Source: Sphingobium sp. DEHP117 | GTDB lineage: Bacteria > Pseudomonadota > Alphaproteobacteria > Sphingomonadales > Sphingomonadaceae | Direction: 5' to 3' | DNA length: 64,000 nt | NCBI RefSeq assembly: GCF_030867385.1 | Contig: NZ_JAPFBJ010000002.1 | Coordinates: 721,001 to 785,000, forward strand | In this document: piece by piece, positions 26,946 through 36,353 of the stretch | How the letters are laid out: each line of letters opens with the position of its first letter | Position numbering within the stretch: the first letter of the stretch is position 1 | Translations under genes and position numbers: made by a program | Notes under the pieces: model-generated | Databases searched by the model: none | What the model saw: only the letters and a program-made list of their open reading frames with translations | Told to the model about the DNA's origin: nothing

Positions 26946-28175
26946 ATGACTGTTCCCAACCCGTTGCCAAATTCTCTTCGCAGCCAGCCCGATGATCGCG
27001 GCCATTTTGGCCAGTTCGGCGGGCGCTATGTCGCCGAAACGCTGATGCCGCTCATTCTGGAGCTGGAAAAGGAATATCGCCGCGCCAAGGCGGACCCCGC
27101 CTTCGAGCAAGAGTACCAGTATCTTCTCCGCCAATATGTAGGGCGCCCCAACCCGCTTTATTTCGCGCAGCGCCTGACGGAAGACCTCGGCGGCGCGAAG
27201 ATTTACCTGAAGCGCGAGGAGCTCAATCACACCGGCGCGCACAAGATCAACAACTGCATCGGCCAGATCTTGCTCGCGAAGCGCATGGGCAAGACGCGGA
27301 TCATCGCGGAGACGGGCGCGGGCCAGCATGGCGTCGCCACCGCGACCGTCGCCGCGCTGTTCAATATCCCCTGCACCATCTTCATGGGCGCGGTCGATGT
27401 CGCGCGCCAGCAGCCCAATGTGTTCCGCATGAAGCTGTTGGGCGCGGAAGTGCGCGCGGTGGAGAGCGGCACCGCCACCTTGAAGGATGCGATGAACGAG
27501 GCGCTGCGCGACTGGGTCGCGAATGTGCACGACACTTTCTACATCATCGGCACCGTCGCCGGGCCGCATCCTTACCCTGAACTGGTGCGGGATTTCCAGA
27601 GCGTGATCGGCAAGGAAACCCGAGCGCAAATGATGGAGGCTGAGGGCCGCCTGCCCGATATGGTGCTGGCTTGCGTTGGCGGCGGATCGAATGCCATCGG
27701 CATGTTCCACCCGTTCCTTGATGATCCGGAGGTTGCGATCGTCGGCGTGGAGGCGGCGGGGCGCGGCATAGAGCTGGGCGACGGGCATCACGCAGCCAGC
27801 ATCGCGGGCGGCGCGCCGGGCGTGCTCCATGGGAACAAGACCTTCCTGCTACAGGATGAGGACGGCCAGATTACTGACGCGCACAGCATTTCGGCGGGCC
27901 TCGATTATCCTGGCATTGGCCCGGAACATGCCTGGCTGCATGAAATCGGCCGCGCGCGCTATGTCTCCGTCACCGACGACGAGGCGCTCGAGGCGTTTCA
28001 GAAACTCTGCCGCCTCGAAGGCATCATCCCCGCCCTCGAGAGCGCCCACGCCCTCGCCGCTCTGGAAAAACTAGCGCCGCAAATGGGCAAGGACCAGATC
28101 ATCGCGGTGAACCTCTCTGGCCGGGGAGACAAGGACATCTTCACCGTCGCCAAGGCGCTGGGGGTGGAGATATGA
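26946..28175 (+). CDS. trpB: Tryptophan synthase beta chain
   Basis: 409-residue PLP enzyme condensing indole with serine. The PLP lysine is Lys100 in [15 protein letters not shown]; the PLP-phosphate glycine loop is [13 protein letters not shown]; the catalytic Glu lies in [16 protein letters not shown]-terminal [16 protein letters not shown] is the TrpB1 signature, so this is the partner of the adjacent trpA. It overlaps trpA by 4 nt. Confidence 0.97.
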   Translation: MTVPNPLPNSLRSQPDDRGHFGQFGGRYVAETLMPLILELEKEYRRAKADPAFEQEYQYLLRQYVGRPNPLYFAQRLTEDLGGAKIYLKREELNHTGAHKINNCIGQILLAKRMGKTRIIAETGAGQHGVATATVAALFNIPCTIFMGAVDVARQQPNVFRMKLLGAEVRAVESGTATLKDAMNEALRDWVANVHDTFYIIGTVAGPHPYPELVRDFQSVIGKETRAQMMEAEGRLPDMVLACVGGGSNAIGMFHPFLDDPEVAIVGVEAAGRGIELGDGHHAASIAGGAPGVLHGNKTFLLQDEDGQITDAHSISAGLDYPGIGPEHAWLHEIGRARYVSVTDDEALEAFQKLCRLEGIIPALESAHALAALEKLAPQMGKDQIIAVNLSGRGDKDIFTVAKALGVEI

Positions 28176-28984
28176 GCGACCGCATCGCCGATGCCTTCGC
28201 CCATGCGCGCGCCGAAGGGCGCGCAGCGCTCGTCACCTTTGTCACCGGCGGCGATCCGACGCCGCAAGACACCGCCGCCGTGCTCGATGCGCTGGTCGAA
28301 GGCGGCGCGGACCTCATCGAGCTGGGTATGCCGTTCACCGATCCGATGGCCGATGGCACCGCGATCCAGCTCGCCAATCTGCGCAGCCTTGGAGCGGGGA
28401 CAAAGACGGCGGACATCTTCGCCATCGCGGGTGCCTTCAGGCAACGCCATCCCCTTATCCCGCTGATCCTGATGGGCTATGCCAATCCGATGATCCGGCG
28501 CGGGGCGGAGTGGTTTGCGGCGCAAGCCAGGGCTGCGGGCGTCGATGGCGTGATCTGCGTCGACATCCCGCCCGAAGAAGACGCCGAGCTCGGCCCCGCC
28601 CTGCGCGCAGCAGGCGTCCACCTCATCCGCCTAGCCACACCGACGACGGATGTCGCCCGCCTGCCCGCGGTGCTGCAAGGGTCTGGCGGCTTCCTCTATT
28701 ATGTCTCGGTCGCGGGCATCACCGGCAAGCAGCAGGCGGCGCAGGCAAGCATCGAGCAGGCGGTTGAGCATCTGAAATCCGGCACCGATCTGCCCATTGC
28801 CGTCGGCTTTGGCGTCCGCACGCCAGAACAGGCAGCCGCCATCGGGCGCGTCGCGGATGGCGTTGTGGTTGGCTCGGCGATTGTCGAGATCGTCGGCCAG
28901 CATGGTGCCGCTGCCGCCCCTCATGTGAAGCAATATGTCGGCTCGCTGCGCGCGGCCCTCAACGCAAAGGAACCTGCCCGATGA
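28172..28984 (+). CDS. trpA: Tryptophan synthase alpha chain
   Basis: 270-residue TIM barrel splitting indole-3-glycerol phosphate to indole. Catalytic Glu in [14 protein letters not shown] and Asp in [23 protein letters not shown] and [11 protein letters not shown] are phosphate-loop segments. ATGA overlap with trpB couples the two halves of the channelled alpha2beta2 complex. It also overlaps accD by 4 nt, so the accD start depends on this gene. Confidence 0.97.
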   Translation: MSDRIADAFAHARAEGRAALVTFVTGGDPTPQDTAAVLDALVEGGADLIELGMPFTDPMADGTAIQLANLRSLGAGTKTADIFAIAGAFRQRHPLIPLILMGYANPMIRRGAEWFAAQARAAGVDGVICVDIPPEEDAELGPALRAAGVHLIRLATPTTDVARLPAVLQGSGGFLYYVSVAGITGKQQAAQASIEQAVEHLKSGTDLPIAVGFGVRTPEQAAAIGRVADGVVVGSAIVEIVGQHGAAAAPHVKQYVGSLRAALNAKEPAR

Positions 28985-29835
28985 GCTGGCTCAGCCGCGT
29001 CCGCAAGGCAATCCCCTTCATCGCCAAGAAGGAAACCAGCGCTGATACGCTGTGGCAAAAGTGTCCCGGTTGCCATCAGATGATCTTCACCCGCGAGTGG
29101 GAGGAGAATTTGTCGGTCTGCCCGAAGTGCGATCATCATGGCCGCATCGGCCCGAAGGAGCGGTTTGCGCAAATCCTCGACGAGGGCAGCGTCAAGACCA
29201 TGGCGGTCCCTCAGGTGAAGGAAGACCCGCTCAAGTTCCGCGACAGCAAGAAATATACCGACCGCATCAAGCAGGCGCGCGCCGCCACCGGCGATCATGA
29301 CGCCCTTATCAACGCCTGCGGCACTGTCGATGGCCAGCCGATCGTCATGGGCGTTCAGAACTTCGCCTATATGGGCGGATCGATGGGCGTCGCGGTTGGC
29401 GCGGCGTTTGTTCAGGGCGTGGAGGAAGCAATCGCGCGCAAATGCCCCTATGTGATTTTCACGGCGGCGGGCGGTGCGCGCATGCAGGAGGGCATCCTTT
29501 CGCTGATGCAGATGCCGCGCGCGACGGTGGCGATCCAGAAGCTGCACGAGGCTGGCCTGCCCTATATCGTGGTGCTGACCGACCCCACTACCGGCGGTGT
29601 GACGGCCAGCTATGCGATGCTCGGCGACATTCAGATCGCGGAACCGAACGCGCTGATCGGTTTCGCCGGCCAGCGCGTGATCGAGAGTACGATCCGCGAA
29701 AAGCTCCCCGAAGGGTTCCAGCGCGCCGAATATCTCCTCGCCCACGGCATGATCGACATGGTGGTGCACCGCAAGGAGCTGAAGAAACGGATCGCGCAGG
29801 TGGCATGCTATCTGATGCCGAAAAAGGCGGCGTAA
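28981..29835 (+). CDS. accD: Acetyl-CoA carboxylase carboxyltransferase subunit beta
   Basis: 284 residues. An N-terminal zinc ribbon (CPGCHQM and CPKCDHHG, four Cys) is followed by the carboxyltransferase/crotonase fold: KDPLKFRD-type segment, [57 protein letters not shown]. With AccA it transfers CO2 from biotin to acetyl-CoA, the first step of fatty-acid synthesis. Start overlaps trpA by 4 nt. A palindromic element separates it from folC. Confidence 0.96.
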   Translation: MSWLSRVRKAIPFIAKKETSADTLWQKCPGCHQMIFTREWEENLSVCPKCDHHGRIGPKERFAQILDEGSVKTMAVPQVKEDPLKFRDSKKYTDRIKQARAATGDHDALINACGTVDGQPIVMGVQNFAYMGGSMGVAVGAAFVQGVEEAIARKCPYVIFTAAGGARMQEGILSLMQMPRATVAIQKLHEAGLPYIVVLTDPTTGGVTASYAMLGDIQIAEPNALIGFAGQRVIESTIREKLPEGFQRAEYLLAHGMIDMVVHRKELKKRIAQVACYLMPKKAA

Positions 29836-29852
29836 ACTTCCGCTGTGTCGAT

Positions 29853-29997
29853 AGAGGCGACCGAAATTCAGTTCAGGTGGAGCCGAGAATGGTGAGTTTC
29901 GAGAACCGGAGCGCAGCGTACTTAAAGGTACGTGAGCACCGGAAGCGCAGAAAGTCGGCTTTCGCAGGCCCGCATGGGCTGAATTTTGGTCGCCTCT
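29853..29997. repeat. 145-bp imperfect palindromic element between accD and folC
   Basis: Outer arms 29853-29871 and 29979-29997 match in 18 of 19 positions (the exception can pair G-U). Inside lie two similar segments in direct orientation (gagaaccggagcgcag near 29911 and gagcaccggaagcgcag near 29934) and a central inverted cgtac/gtacg pair. The right arm ends 1 nt before the folC ATG. It contains no credible gene. It looks like a dispersed sphingomonad intergenic repeat, from my recollection of similar strings in related genomes; only one copy is present here. Confidence 0.8.
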
Positions 29998-29998
29998 G

Positions 29999-31318
29999 AT
30001 GGCTGATCACGCCGTTTCCGATGACCCTGCCGTTCAGGCGCAGCTGGATCGGCTCGCCAGCCTTTCTCCCGGCGCGGATGTGCTCGGGCTGGACCGGATC
30101 ACGCGGCTCCTTGCAAATCTTGGCAACCCGCACCTCTCCCTGCCGCCGGTCTTCCATGTCGCCGGGACCAACGGCAAAGGCTCCACCTGCGCATTCCTGC
30201 GCGCGGCATTGCAGGCCGAGGGGTATAGCGTTCACGCCTATACCTCACCGCATCTTGTGCGCTTCAACGAGCGTATCCGCCTGAACGACAGCCTGATCGA
30301 CGACACCCGCCTTGCCGCATATCTTCAGCGCGTGCTGGATGTTGCGGGCGACATCAGCCCCAGCTTCTTTGAGGCGACGACCGCCGCCGCATTCCTCGCC
30401 TTTGCCGAGCATCCGGCCGATGCCTGCATCATCGAGGTTGGTCTGGGCGGCAGGCTGGATGCCACAAATGTGATCCCCACGCCTGCGGTTTGCGGCATCG
30501 CGCAGCTCGGCATGGATCACGAGGCGTTTCTGGGGACCGACCTCAAGACCATAGCAGCGGAGAAAGCGGGCATAGCCAAGACGGGTGCCCCGCTCGTCAC
30601 GCTGGATTACGAGCCGCATATCGCTGCCGTGATCGCGGAAAAGGCGGCAGCAGCAGGTGCGCGCTGGCTGCCGATGAAAAATGCGTGGGATGCCGCACCC
30701 TATCGCGAGCGCCTGCATTATCGCGATGACGCGGGACGTATCGACACGCCGCTGCCGCGTCTGGCCGGGCCGCATCAGGTGATCAACCTTGCGCTCGCCC
30801 TAGCAATGCTGCGCCACCAGCAGGCGCTGCGGATTGGCGAAGCCGCGCTCCATGCCGCGCCGCTCTGGGCGCACTGGCCCGCGCGGCTGCAACGGCTAAG
30901 CCAAGGGCCGCTGGTGGAGCGGCTTGGAGCGGAGCGGGCTATCTGGCTTGATGGCGGGCATAATCCGGCGGCCGGTGAAGCCATCGCTCGCTTTTTCGAC
31001 GCCGAGCCGGCGGGCGGCAATAAGCTCACTCTGCTCGTCGGCATGCTGGCGAACAAGGACATGGCGGGCTTCCTCGCGCCGTTGAAGGCGCATATCTGCG
31101 CGATCCACAGCGTGCCGGTAGACGGTCATGCGCATTACGGAGCAGAGGCATTCGCGGCTTTGGCGGATCAGTGGGGCATAGCGCACACCGCCCATGCCGA
31201 TCTTGGCGCGGCGGCAGACTATATTTGCCAGACGGAGCCAGGCTCACCGCTGCTCATCACCGGCTCGCTCTATCTGGCGGGCATGGTGCTGAAGGCCAAC
31301 GACCAGTGGCCGGATTAG
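29999..31318 (+). CDS. folC: Bifunctional folylpolyglutamate synthase/dihydrofolate synthase
   Basis: 439-residue Mur-ligase-type enzyme adding glutamate to dihydropteroate and folates. P-loop HVAGTNGKGSTCAFLRAA near residue 60; SPHLVRFNERIRLN; EVGLGGRLDATNVI; MDHEAFLGTDLKTIAAEKAG (omega-loop/Mg ligands); WLDGGHNPAAGEA. The ATG directly abuts the palindromic element and has no obvious Shine-Dalgarno, but MADHAVSDDPAVQAQLDRLA is a normal N-terminus, so the start is accepted. Confidence 0.94.
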   Translation: MADHAVSDDPAVQAQLDRLASLSPGADVLGLDRITRLLANLGNPHLSLPPVFHVAGTNGKGSTCAFLRAALQAEGYSVHAYTSPHLVRFNERIRLNDSLIDDTRLAAYLQRVLDVAGDISPSFFEATTAAAFLAFAEHPADACIIEVGLGGRLDATNVIPTPAVCGIAQLGMDHEAFLGTDLKTIAAEKAGIAKTGAPLVTLDYEPHIAAVIAEKAAAAGARWLPMKNAWDAAPYRERLHYRDDAGRIDTPLPRLAGPHQVINLALALAMLRHQQALRIGEAALHAAPLWAHWPARLQRLSQGPLVERLGAERAIWLDGGHNPAAGEAIARFFDAEPAGGNKLTLLVGMLANKDMAGFLAPLKAHICAIHSVPVDGHAHYGAEAFAALADQWGIAHTAHADLGAAADYICQTEPGSPLLITGSLYLAGMVLKANDQWPD

Positions 31319-31380
31319 CAGGCGTTCGCGGACGAAGATAAGATCAGGTCAGACAGCGGGAGCGATGCCTGCCATAGTCC

Positions 31381-33630
31381 TTATGCAACAATCCTGATGT
31401 CGTCCGGAGCCTGCCCTTTGCAAAAGCGATCATAAGCGGCGAGATAGCCTGCCTCAATGTTGCGGACGAAGCGCTCGGTATCGAACAGGGGGCTGGAGAG
31501 GCGATTGGCGGCAAGGCGCTCGCGCAGCTCTTTCAGCTTCTGGGGGTTGGTCGCCAGCTCCAGCGCCTTGGCCTCATAGGCCTCCGAGGTTTCGACCGCC
31601 AGCTCCGGCAGGCCCACAGCATGCAGCAGGCTGCCCGCCACGCGCGCAGCAAAGCCTTTGCCCATTCGCGTCAGCAGCGGCAGGCCGCCCCACAGGGCAT
31701 CACTCGCGGTAGTGTGGGCGTTGACGTTGAACGTGTCGAGAAACAGGTCGGCCAGATGCTGGCGGGCAAGGTGCTCGTCAACCGGCATCGGCTCGGCGAA
31801 AATGACGCGGGCCGGGTCTACGCCACGCCGCTCTGCCTCCTTGCGCAGATTGGCCTCGGCCCAGCGATTCGCCTTATAGAGCCAGAGCACGCTGCCTTCC
31901 ACCTGTTCGAGCAGGCGCATCCAGATATCGAACTCTTCCGGCGTGATCTTGTAGCTGCTGTTGAAGCAGGCAAAAACGAACGCATCTTCCGGCAGGCCCA
32001 TGTCCGCGCGGGTGAAGGGACGTGCGGAAATTTCGCGGCAATTGTCGTTCGGCTGATAGCAATGCGGCATATACAGCATATTTTCGGAATAATGCGCCCG
32101 CCGCTCCTGAGGGATAGTGACCGCATCGGCGATCATATAATCGATGAAGTCCGCGCCTGATGTGCCCGGATAGCCGAGATAGCTGATCTGTATCGGTGCC
32201 GCGCCATATGCGAATATGCCCAAGCGCTTCCCTTTGGTGTGGCCCATCAGGTCCACAGCAATATCTATGCCGCACTCGCGGGCGCGCGCGGCTATGGCCC
32301 CGTCGTCGAAATGGTCGATCTGATGGAAAACGTCCACTGCGCCCACCAGCCGCTCGTGCATCGCGTCGTGGACCTGCTTGCCGTAAGAGAAGGCGTGAAC
32401 CTCGAAGCGCGACCGGTCGTGCATTTCGAACAGCCGGGCAATCAAGTGCATGACCGCGTGGCTCCAGAAGTCGGCAGAAAAATAGCCGATGCGTATCTTT
32501 TTCCCTGGGTCGGACGCTGAAGGCACGAAAGGATGGCGCTTGATGTTTCCTTTTATCATCGCTGCGGCACATTCCGAACGTGTCCTGTGCCTCGCGGGGT
32601 CATCTTCCAGAGATAGCATGCCCCAGACCGCCGTTTTGCCCAATGTCGGTATGCGGTCCGCCGCCGAGGCAATCGCCTCCCAGTCGCACATCTGCGCCTG
32701 CTGATGGAGTTTCGCGCACCAGGCGAGGTCATCGTTCGGGTCGGCGGCGATGGCCCGATCGAAAGACAATATCGCCTCATCACGCAGGTCAAAGCCGAGC
32801 AATATATTGGCAAGCTCGCGATGGGCCTCGGCATTGTCCGGTGCGTGAACGATCGCGCGCTCCAGCGCCATGATGGCCTCACCCTTTTTACCTTGATCAT
32901 TATACAAACGGCCAAGGTTGAAGTGCGCCGTTGCGCTGGTCGGCTGAAGGGCAAGCGCCTGTTTGTAATAGGCGACCGCAGTATTGTTGTTGCCGATGTC
33001 GCGGAACGCGTTGCCGAGATTGATGTAGGCGTCGATGTAATCGGGCCTCAGCTTGAGTACACCCTGTAGCGCGGCTATCGCTTCGTGAGGGGCGCCCCGT
33101 GCGACATAAAGCGCGCCGAGATTGTTATAGGCGTCCGCATAATCCGGCTTGTGAGCAATGGCAGCCTCATAGCTCGCCAGCGCGTCGTCTTCCTTACCCA
33201 AATCCTGCAACACGCGGGCGAGATTATAGTGCGCTTCTGCGCAATCCGGACTTACGGCAACGGCGTTGCGGAAGGACGCTGCGGCGCTCTCCAGATTTTT
33301 GCAGGCGTAATGGATCCGGCCCACGCCATCGTGCAGCAATACCGAGCGCGGGTAGCTCTCGATCAGCGCTTCACCCACAGAAAGCGCTTCCTCCAGCCGC
33401 CCCGCATTCAGCAATGCGAGGAAATGATCGGTATCCTGCGGCGGGGGCGCGCCGTCGAGCGCGACGGCCTCGCCCCGTGCCTTGCGGAGCGCCTCCAGAC
33501 CCTGGCGCGCGCGGACGTTCTTCGGAAATTCCAGCAGCACCGCTTCATAAATCTGCTGGGCGGATTCGAACTCACCCCGCCTGGCGCAGCGCTTCGCGTT
33601 CATGAACATCGTTTCGAGAGGCTTGCCCAT
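31381..33630 (-). CDS. TPR-repeat glycosyltransferase of the SPINDLY/O-GlcNAc-transferase (GT41) family
   Basis: 749 residues. Residues about 1-330 are tandem tetratricopeptide repeats (for example AEAHYNLARVLQDLGKEDDA and ADAYNNLGALYVARGAPHEA). A GT41-type catalytic domain follows: RIGYFSADFWSHAVMHLIAR, DIAVDLMGHTKGKRLGIFAY, PIQISYLGYPGTSGADFIDY, FACFNSSYKITPEEFDIWMR, DTFNVNAHTTASDALWGGLP, GKGFAARVAGSLLHAVGL. This is the nucleotide-sugar GT-B domain of OGT/SPY-like enzymes that modify Ser/Thr or Asn of proteins. No flagellin or adhesin target lies next to it. It is a single gene convergent with folC. Confidence 0.92.
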   Translation of the reverse strand: MGKPLETMFMNAKRCARRGEFESAQQIYEAVLLEFPKNVRARQGLEALRKARGEAVALDGAPPPQDTDHFLALLNAGRLEEALSVGEALIESYPRSVLLHDGVGRIHYACKNLESAAASFRNAVAVSPDCAEAHYNLARVLQDLGKEDDALASYEAAIAHKPDYADAYNNLGALYVARGAPHEAIAALQGVLKLRPDYIDAYINLGNAFRDIGNNNTAVAYYKQALALQPTSATAHFNLGRLYNDQGKKGEAIMALERAIVHAPDNAEAHRELANILLGFDLRDEAILSFDRAIAADPNDDLAWCAKLHQQAQMCDWEAIASAADRIPTLGKTAVWGMLSLEDDPARHRTRSECAAAMIKGNIKRHPFVPSASDPGKKIRIGYFSADFWSHAVMHLIARLFEMHDRSRFEVHAFSYGKQVHDAMHERLVGAVDVFHQIDHFDDGAIAARARECGIDIAVDLMGHTKGKRLGIFAYGAAPIQISYLGYPGTSGADFIDYMIADAVTIPQERRAHYSENMLYMPHCYQPNDNCREISARPFTRADMGLPEDAFVFACFNSSYKITPEEFDIWMRLLEQVEGSVLWLYKANRWAEANLRKEAERRGVDPARVIFAEPMPVDEHLARQHLADLFLDTFNVNAHTTASDALWGGLPLLTRMGKGFAARVAGSLLHAVGLPELAVETSEAYEAKALELATNPQKLKELRERLAANRLSSPLFDTERFVRNIEAGYLAAYDRFCKGQAPDDIRIVA

Positions 33631-33727
33631 GGTCAGCGATATCCCCAGTCCTGCACAATTAGCTGCGGTTATTGCGGCTTATCCCTAAAAAGCCGTTAAC
33701 CATAATGCAGACGTTAGGAGTGAGCGC

Positions 33728-35059
33728 CTATACTGGTGCGCTGAACCTCTGGTGGTGGTCAGCCAGACGCGGGTCGAAGATCGCGGCGATGGTGCGGGCA
33801 TAGGGTGCGGCTGCGGGCTTCAGGCGGACGATGCCGCTGGCTGTCGATATCAGGCCGCGTTGGGCAAAGCGGTCAAGCTGGTCCTTTTGCTCCGTGGTGA
33901 TGCTCGGCGGCAGGGTGGCCTCGCCGTGGCAGAGAATGGCGCTGATGAGCGCGCCGCAGGCCCGGCTCTCGGCGTCACGCCGAACACCGCGCTCCACGGG
34001 CAGCTGCCCGGAGGAAATGGCGGCGCGATAGGCGCCGACATTTTTGGCGTTCTGCGCATAGAGGCCAGGAAATTCGCTGATCGCCGATGCGCCGAGGCCG
34101 ATCAGATGCTCTGCGTCGTCGTCTGTGAATCCCTGGAAGTTGCGATGAAGCCTGTGCGTGCGGGCGGCCATCGCCACTGGGTCCGGCGGCAGCGCGAAAT
34201 GATCGAACCCGACGGGGCGATAGCCCTGCGTGAGCAAATAGTCATGGCCGACATTCGCCATCAGGAAGCGCTCGGCTTCGTCAGGGAGGGCCGAGGCGTC
34301 GATGCGGCGCTGGCGGGCGATCACGCCCGGGACATGGGCATAGCCGAACAGCGCAATGCGGTCTGGTCGCATCTCTGCGGCGAGGCGCACGGTGTCGATA
34401 AGACTGGTGAGATCCTGCCCGGGGAGCCCGTACATGAGGTCGACGTTGAGCGACTTGACGCCCGCGTCGCGCAAGCGCCGAGCCAACGTGGTGATGACGT
34501 CGAGCGGCTGGACGCGCCCGATCGCCTGCTGCACGGCAGGGTCGAACGTCTGGACGCCGAGGCTGGCATTGGTGACGCGCGCGGCCTCTATCACCCGCAG
34601 CCAGCCGGGAGTGAGGCGGCGCGGATCCAGCTCCAGCGAGATCAACGGCTCCTCGGCGCCGAACGCGACGGTGAGGTCGCCCAGTAGCCGCACGAAATCG
34701 AGCGGATCGAGCGCATTGGGGCTGCCCCCGCCAAAGGATATCCGACGCACCCGCCCGCGCCCTTCGAGGAGGCCGGATATCATTTCGACCTCGCGATAGA
34801 GCGCTTCGAGATAGGCGGAGAGGCGGGACTGCTTGCCGGCCCTTGCGGTGTTGCAGCCGCAGTACCAGCAAATCTCCTCGCAGAACGGAATGTGGACATA
34901 GAGCGAGAGCGCCGTGCCCGGGCCGATCAGCCGCAGCGCCTCGGCTACCGCTTCCGGCCCGACGCTGTCGTTGAAGTCGGCGGCGGTGGGGTAGCTCGTG
35001 TAGCGCGGGACGGGGCGTTGCAGCAGGTCCGGATAGTGGGTCCACATGCGCCGCATCAT
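33728..35059 (-). CDS. hemN: Oxygen-independent coproporphyrinogen III oxidase
   Basis: 443-residue radical-SAM enzyme converting coproporphyrinogen III to protoporphyrinogen IX without O2. Fe-S cysteines Cys60, Cys64 and Cys67 lie in CEEICWYCGCNT; RISFGGGSPNALDP, LGVQTFDPAVQQAIGRVQP and NVDLMYGLPGQDL are HemN signatures; QRPVPRYTSYPTA is the HemN (not HemW) N-terminus. Start chosen at the MMRRMWTHYPDLL methionines (35059 or 35056); ribosome site weak. An FNR-type box lies 25-38 nt upstream, fitting anaerobic induction. Confidence 0.94.
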   Translation of the reverse strand: MMRRMWTHYPDLLQRPVPRYTSYPTAADFNDSVGPEAVAEALRLIGPGTALSLYVHIPFCEEICWYCGCNTARAGKQSRLSAYLEALYREVEMISGLLEGRGRVRRISFGGGSPNALDPLDFVRLLGDLTVAFGAEEPLISLELDPRRLTPGWLRVIEAARVTNASLGVQTFDPAVQQAIGRVQPLDVITTLARRLRDAGVKSLNVDLMYGLPGQDLTSLIDTVRLAAEMRPDRIALFGYAHVPGVIARQRRIDASALPDEAERFLMANVGHDYLLTQGYRPVGFDHFALPPDPVAMAARTHRLHRNFQGFTDDDAEHLIGLGASAISEFPGLYAQNAKNVGAYRAAISSGQLPVERGVRRDAESRACGALISAILCHGEATLPPSITTEQKDQLDRFAQRGLISTASGIVRLKPAAAPYARTIAAIFDPRLADHHQRFSAPV

Positions 35060-35083
35060 TGGGGGGTTTCCACGGCTTTTTCC

Positions 35084-35097
35084 TTGCTCAAGATCAA
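35084..35097. promoter_or_regulatory. FNR-type binding box between hemN and ompW
   Basis: ttgct-caag-atcaa matches the FNR/FixK dyad TTGAT-N4-ATCAA at 9 of 10 positions. It lies in the divergent hemN-ompW promoter region. hemN and ompW-type genes are known FNR targets in other bacteria, and an Fe-S FNR gene is in this window. Confidence 0.75.
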
Positions 35098-35203
35098 ATT
35101 GCGATTTGCGCCCAATCAAGGATCGCAGACCGCGAATGCTGCACATGCGGCATGGACCGTGGGAGAAGCAGCCCGGCCATCCAACAGGTATGGAGACGCA
35201 GAA

Positions 35204-35887
35204 ATGAATTTAAAAATCAAATACTTGTCTGGCATCGCAGCACTGGCGATGTTCGCAGCACCTGCACAGACGATCGCGCAGGACGACGCCGGAAAATTGC
35301 AGGTCAAGCTGCTCGGCACCGCGGTTCTGCCGGATGGCAAGATCAGCAAGGTGCGCAGCAATGCTGTCGGCGCTCCGGCAGGCACACAGGCCAAGGCCAG
35401 CGACAACGTGGTGCCGACGCTGGCGGTCGAATATTTCCTGTCACCCAATTTCTCGGTCGAGACCATCTGCTGCCTGACGGCGCATCATATCAATGGCGCG
35501 GGCGCGCTGGCCGGCACCAACCTGGTGCGCACGGTCAAGATCCTGCCCGCCACCGTGACATTGAAGGCGCACATGCCGCTCGGCCCGATCAAGCCCTATA
35601 TAGGCGCAGGGCCGACCTATTTCATCTTCATCAGTGAGAAGTCCGGCACCACGACCACGGCACTGGGCGCGCCGAAGCTGAAGATCGACGACAAGGTCGG
35701 GGCTGTGCTGCAGGCGGGCGTCGATGTGCCGCTGGGCGCGAACGGCTTCGGTCTGTCGCTAGACGCCAAACGCTATTTCGTGCGCCCGGTCGCACACTGG
35801 CTGACGGCGGGAGGGGTGGAGGCCCTGTCCACCCGTCATAAGCTCGATCCCTGGGTGCTGAGCGCGGGCGTAAGCTATCGCTTCTGA
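35204..35887 (+). CDS. ompW: OmpW-family outer-membrane protein
   Basis: 227 residues: signal peptide about 1-25 (LSGIAALAMFAAPAQTIAQ), then an 8-stranded barrel with OmpW hallmarks (VPTLAVEYFLSPNFSVET, LPATVTLKAHMPLGPIKPYIGAGPTYF) and a C-terminal aromatic residue (VSYRF), the BAM recognition signal. OmpW forms a small hydrophobic channel. ATG at 35204 has GGAGACGC upstream; the frame is open further upstream over hemN only by chance. It shares its upstream region with hemN and the FNR box. Confidence 0.92.
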   Translation: MNLKIKYLSGIAALAMFAAPAQTIAQDDAGKLQVKLLGTAVLPDGKISKVRSNAVGAPAGTQAKASDNVVPTLAVEYFLSPNFSVETICCLTAHHINGAGALAGTNLVRTVKILPATVTLKAHMPLGPIKPYIGAGPTYFIFISEKSGTTTTALGAPKLKIDDKVGAVLQAGVDVPLGANGFGLSLDAKRYFVRPVAHWLTAGGVEALSTRHKLDPWVLSAGVSYRF

Positions 35888-35916
35888 CGATCACGCACGC
35901 AGTGCGGAAAACCAAG

Positions 35917-35949
35917 GGCCGCCTTCCACCATCGGAAGGCGGCCTTTTT
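35917..35949 (+). terminator. Rho-independent terminator after ompW
   Basis: Arms 35917-35927 and 35934-35944 form a perfect 11-bp stem with a 6-nt loop followed by TTTTT (35945-35949). It overlaps the stop codon of the convergent small gene at 35948-36205 and may serve both strands. Confidence 0.92.
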
Positions 35950-36205
35950 ATATGTCCGTATCTGTGTCGAGCTGGCCCGATTGCGGCTTGCGCTTATCGG
36001 GCAGGCAGGCATGGCAGGCTTTGCCTTGCGACGGCTGCTGCTGCGGGCCGCTGGGCGCGGGCCCATCATCCCACACCAGCATTGTGCGCGTTTGCCCATC
36101 ACCTGTGCACAGCGCCATCACGCGCGCATTGCATGCGCCGGTGATCGGGCTGGCCGCCAGCATCAGCGCGGCGCAACAGGCGGTGGCACCCTCAAGCGCC
36201 GACAT
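35948..36205 (-). CDS. Small Cys-rich protein at the end of the cbb3 operon (uncharacterised)
   Basis: 85 residues from the ATG at 36205, which has GAGG nine nt upstream; Met codons at 36220 and 36223 are alternatives. A hydrophobic N-terminal stretch (CCAALMLAASPITGA) may be a signal or anchor. Six cysteines: Cys10/11, 25, 33, and a CHAC motif (Cys64/Cys67) before a charged tail. It overlaps ccoS by 14 nt and is the last gene of the operon, so a role in copper delivery or oxidase assembly is plausible. Resembles DUF2946-type proteins, but I am not certain of the family. Confidence 0.68.
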   Translation of the reverse strand: MSALEGATACCAALMLAASPITGACNARVMALCTGDGQTRTMLVWDDGPAPSGPQQQPSQGKACHACLPDKRKPQSGQLDTDTDI

Positions 36206-36353
36206 CGCCGTGGCCCTCATCATCGATCAGGATACGCATGGCCGCGCCGTCCGGATCATCGAACTGGCCATCGTTCATGGCCCACAGGAACGCTCCCAGC
36301 CCGCTGAGGCCGAGGCCCAGCGCAATGGGAATGAGGAGGAGAAGGCCGTTCAT
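36192..36353 (-). CDS. ccoS: cbb3 oxidase maturation protein CcoS
   Basis: 53 residues, translated by hand from the reverse strand. An N-terminal membrane helix (LLLLIPIALGLGLSGLGAFL) is followed by WAMNDGQFDDPDGAAMRILI, the CcoS signature. Required for cofactor insertion into cbb3 oxidase in Rhodobacter. It starts in a 4-nt ATGA overlap with the ccoI stop. Confidence 0.93.
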   Translation of the reverse strand: MNGLLLLIPIALGLGLSGLGAFLWAMNDGQFDDPDGAAMRILIDDEGHGDVGA

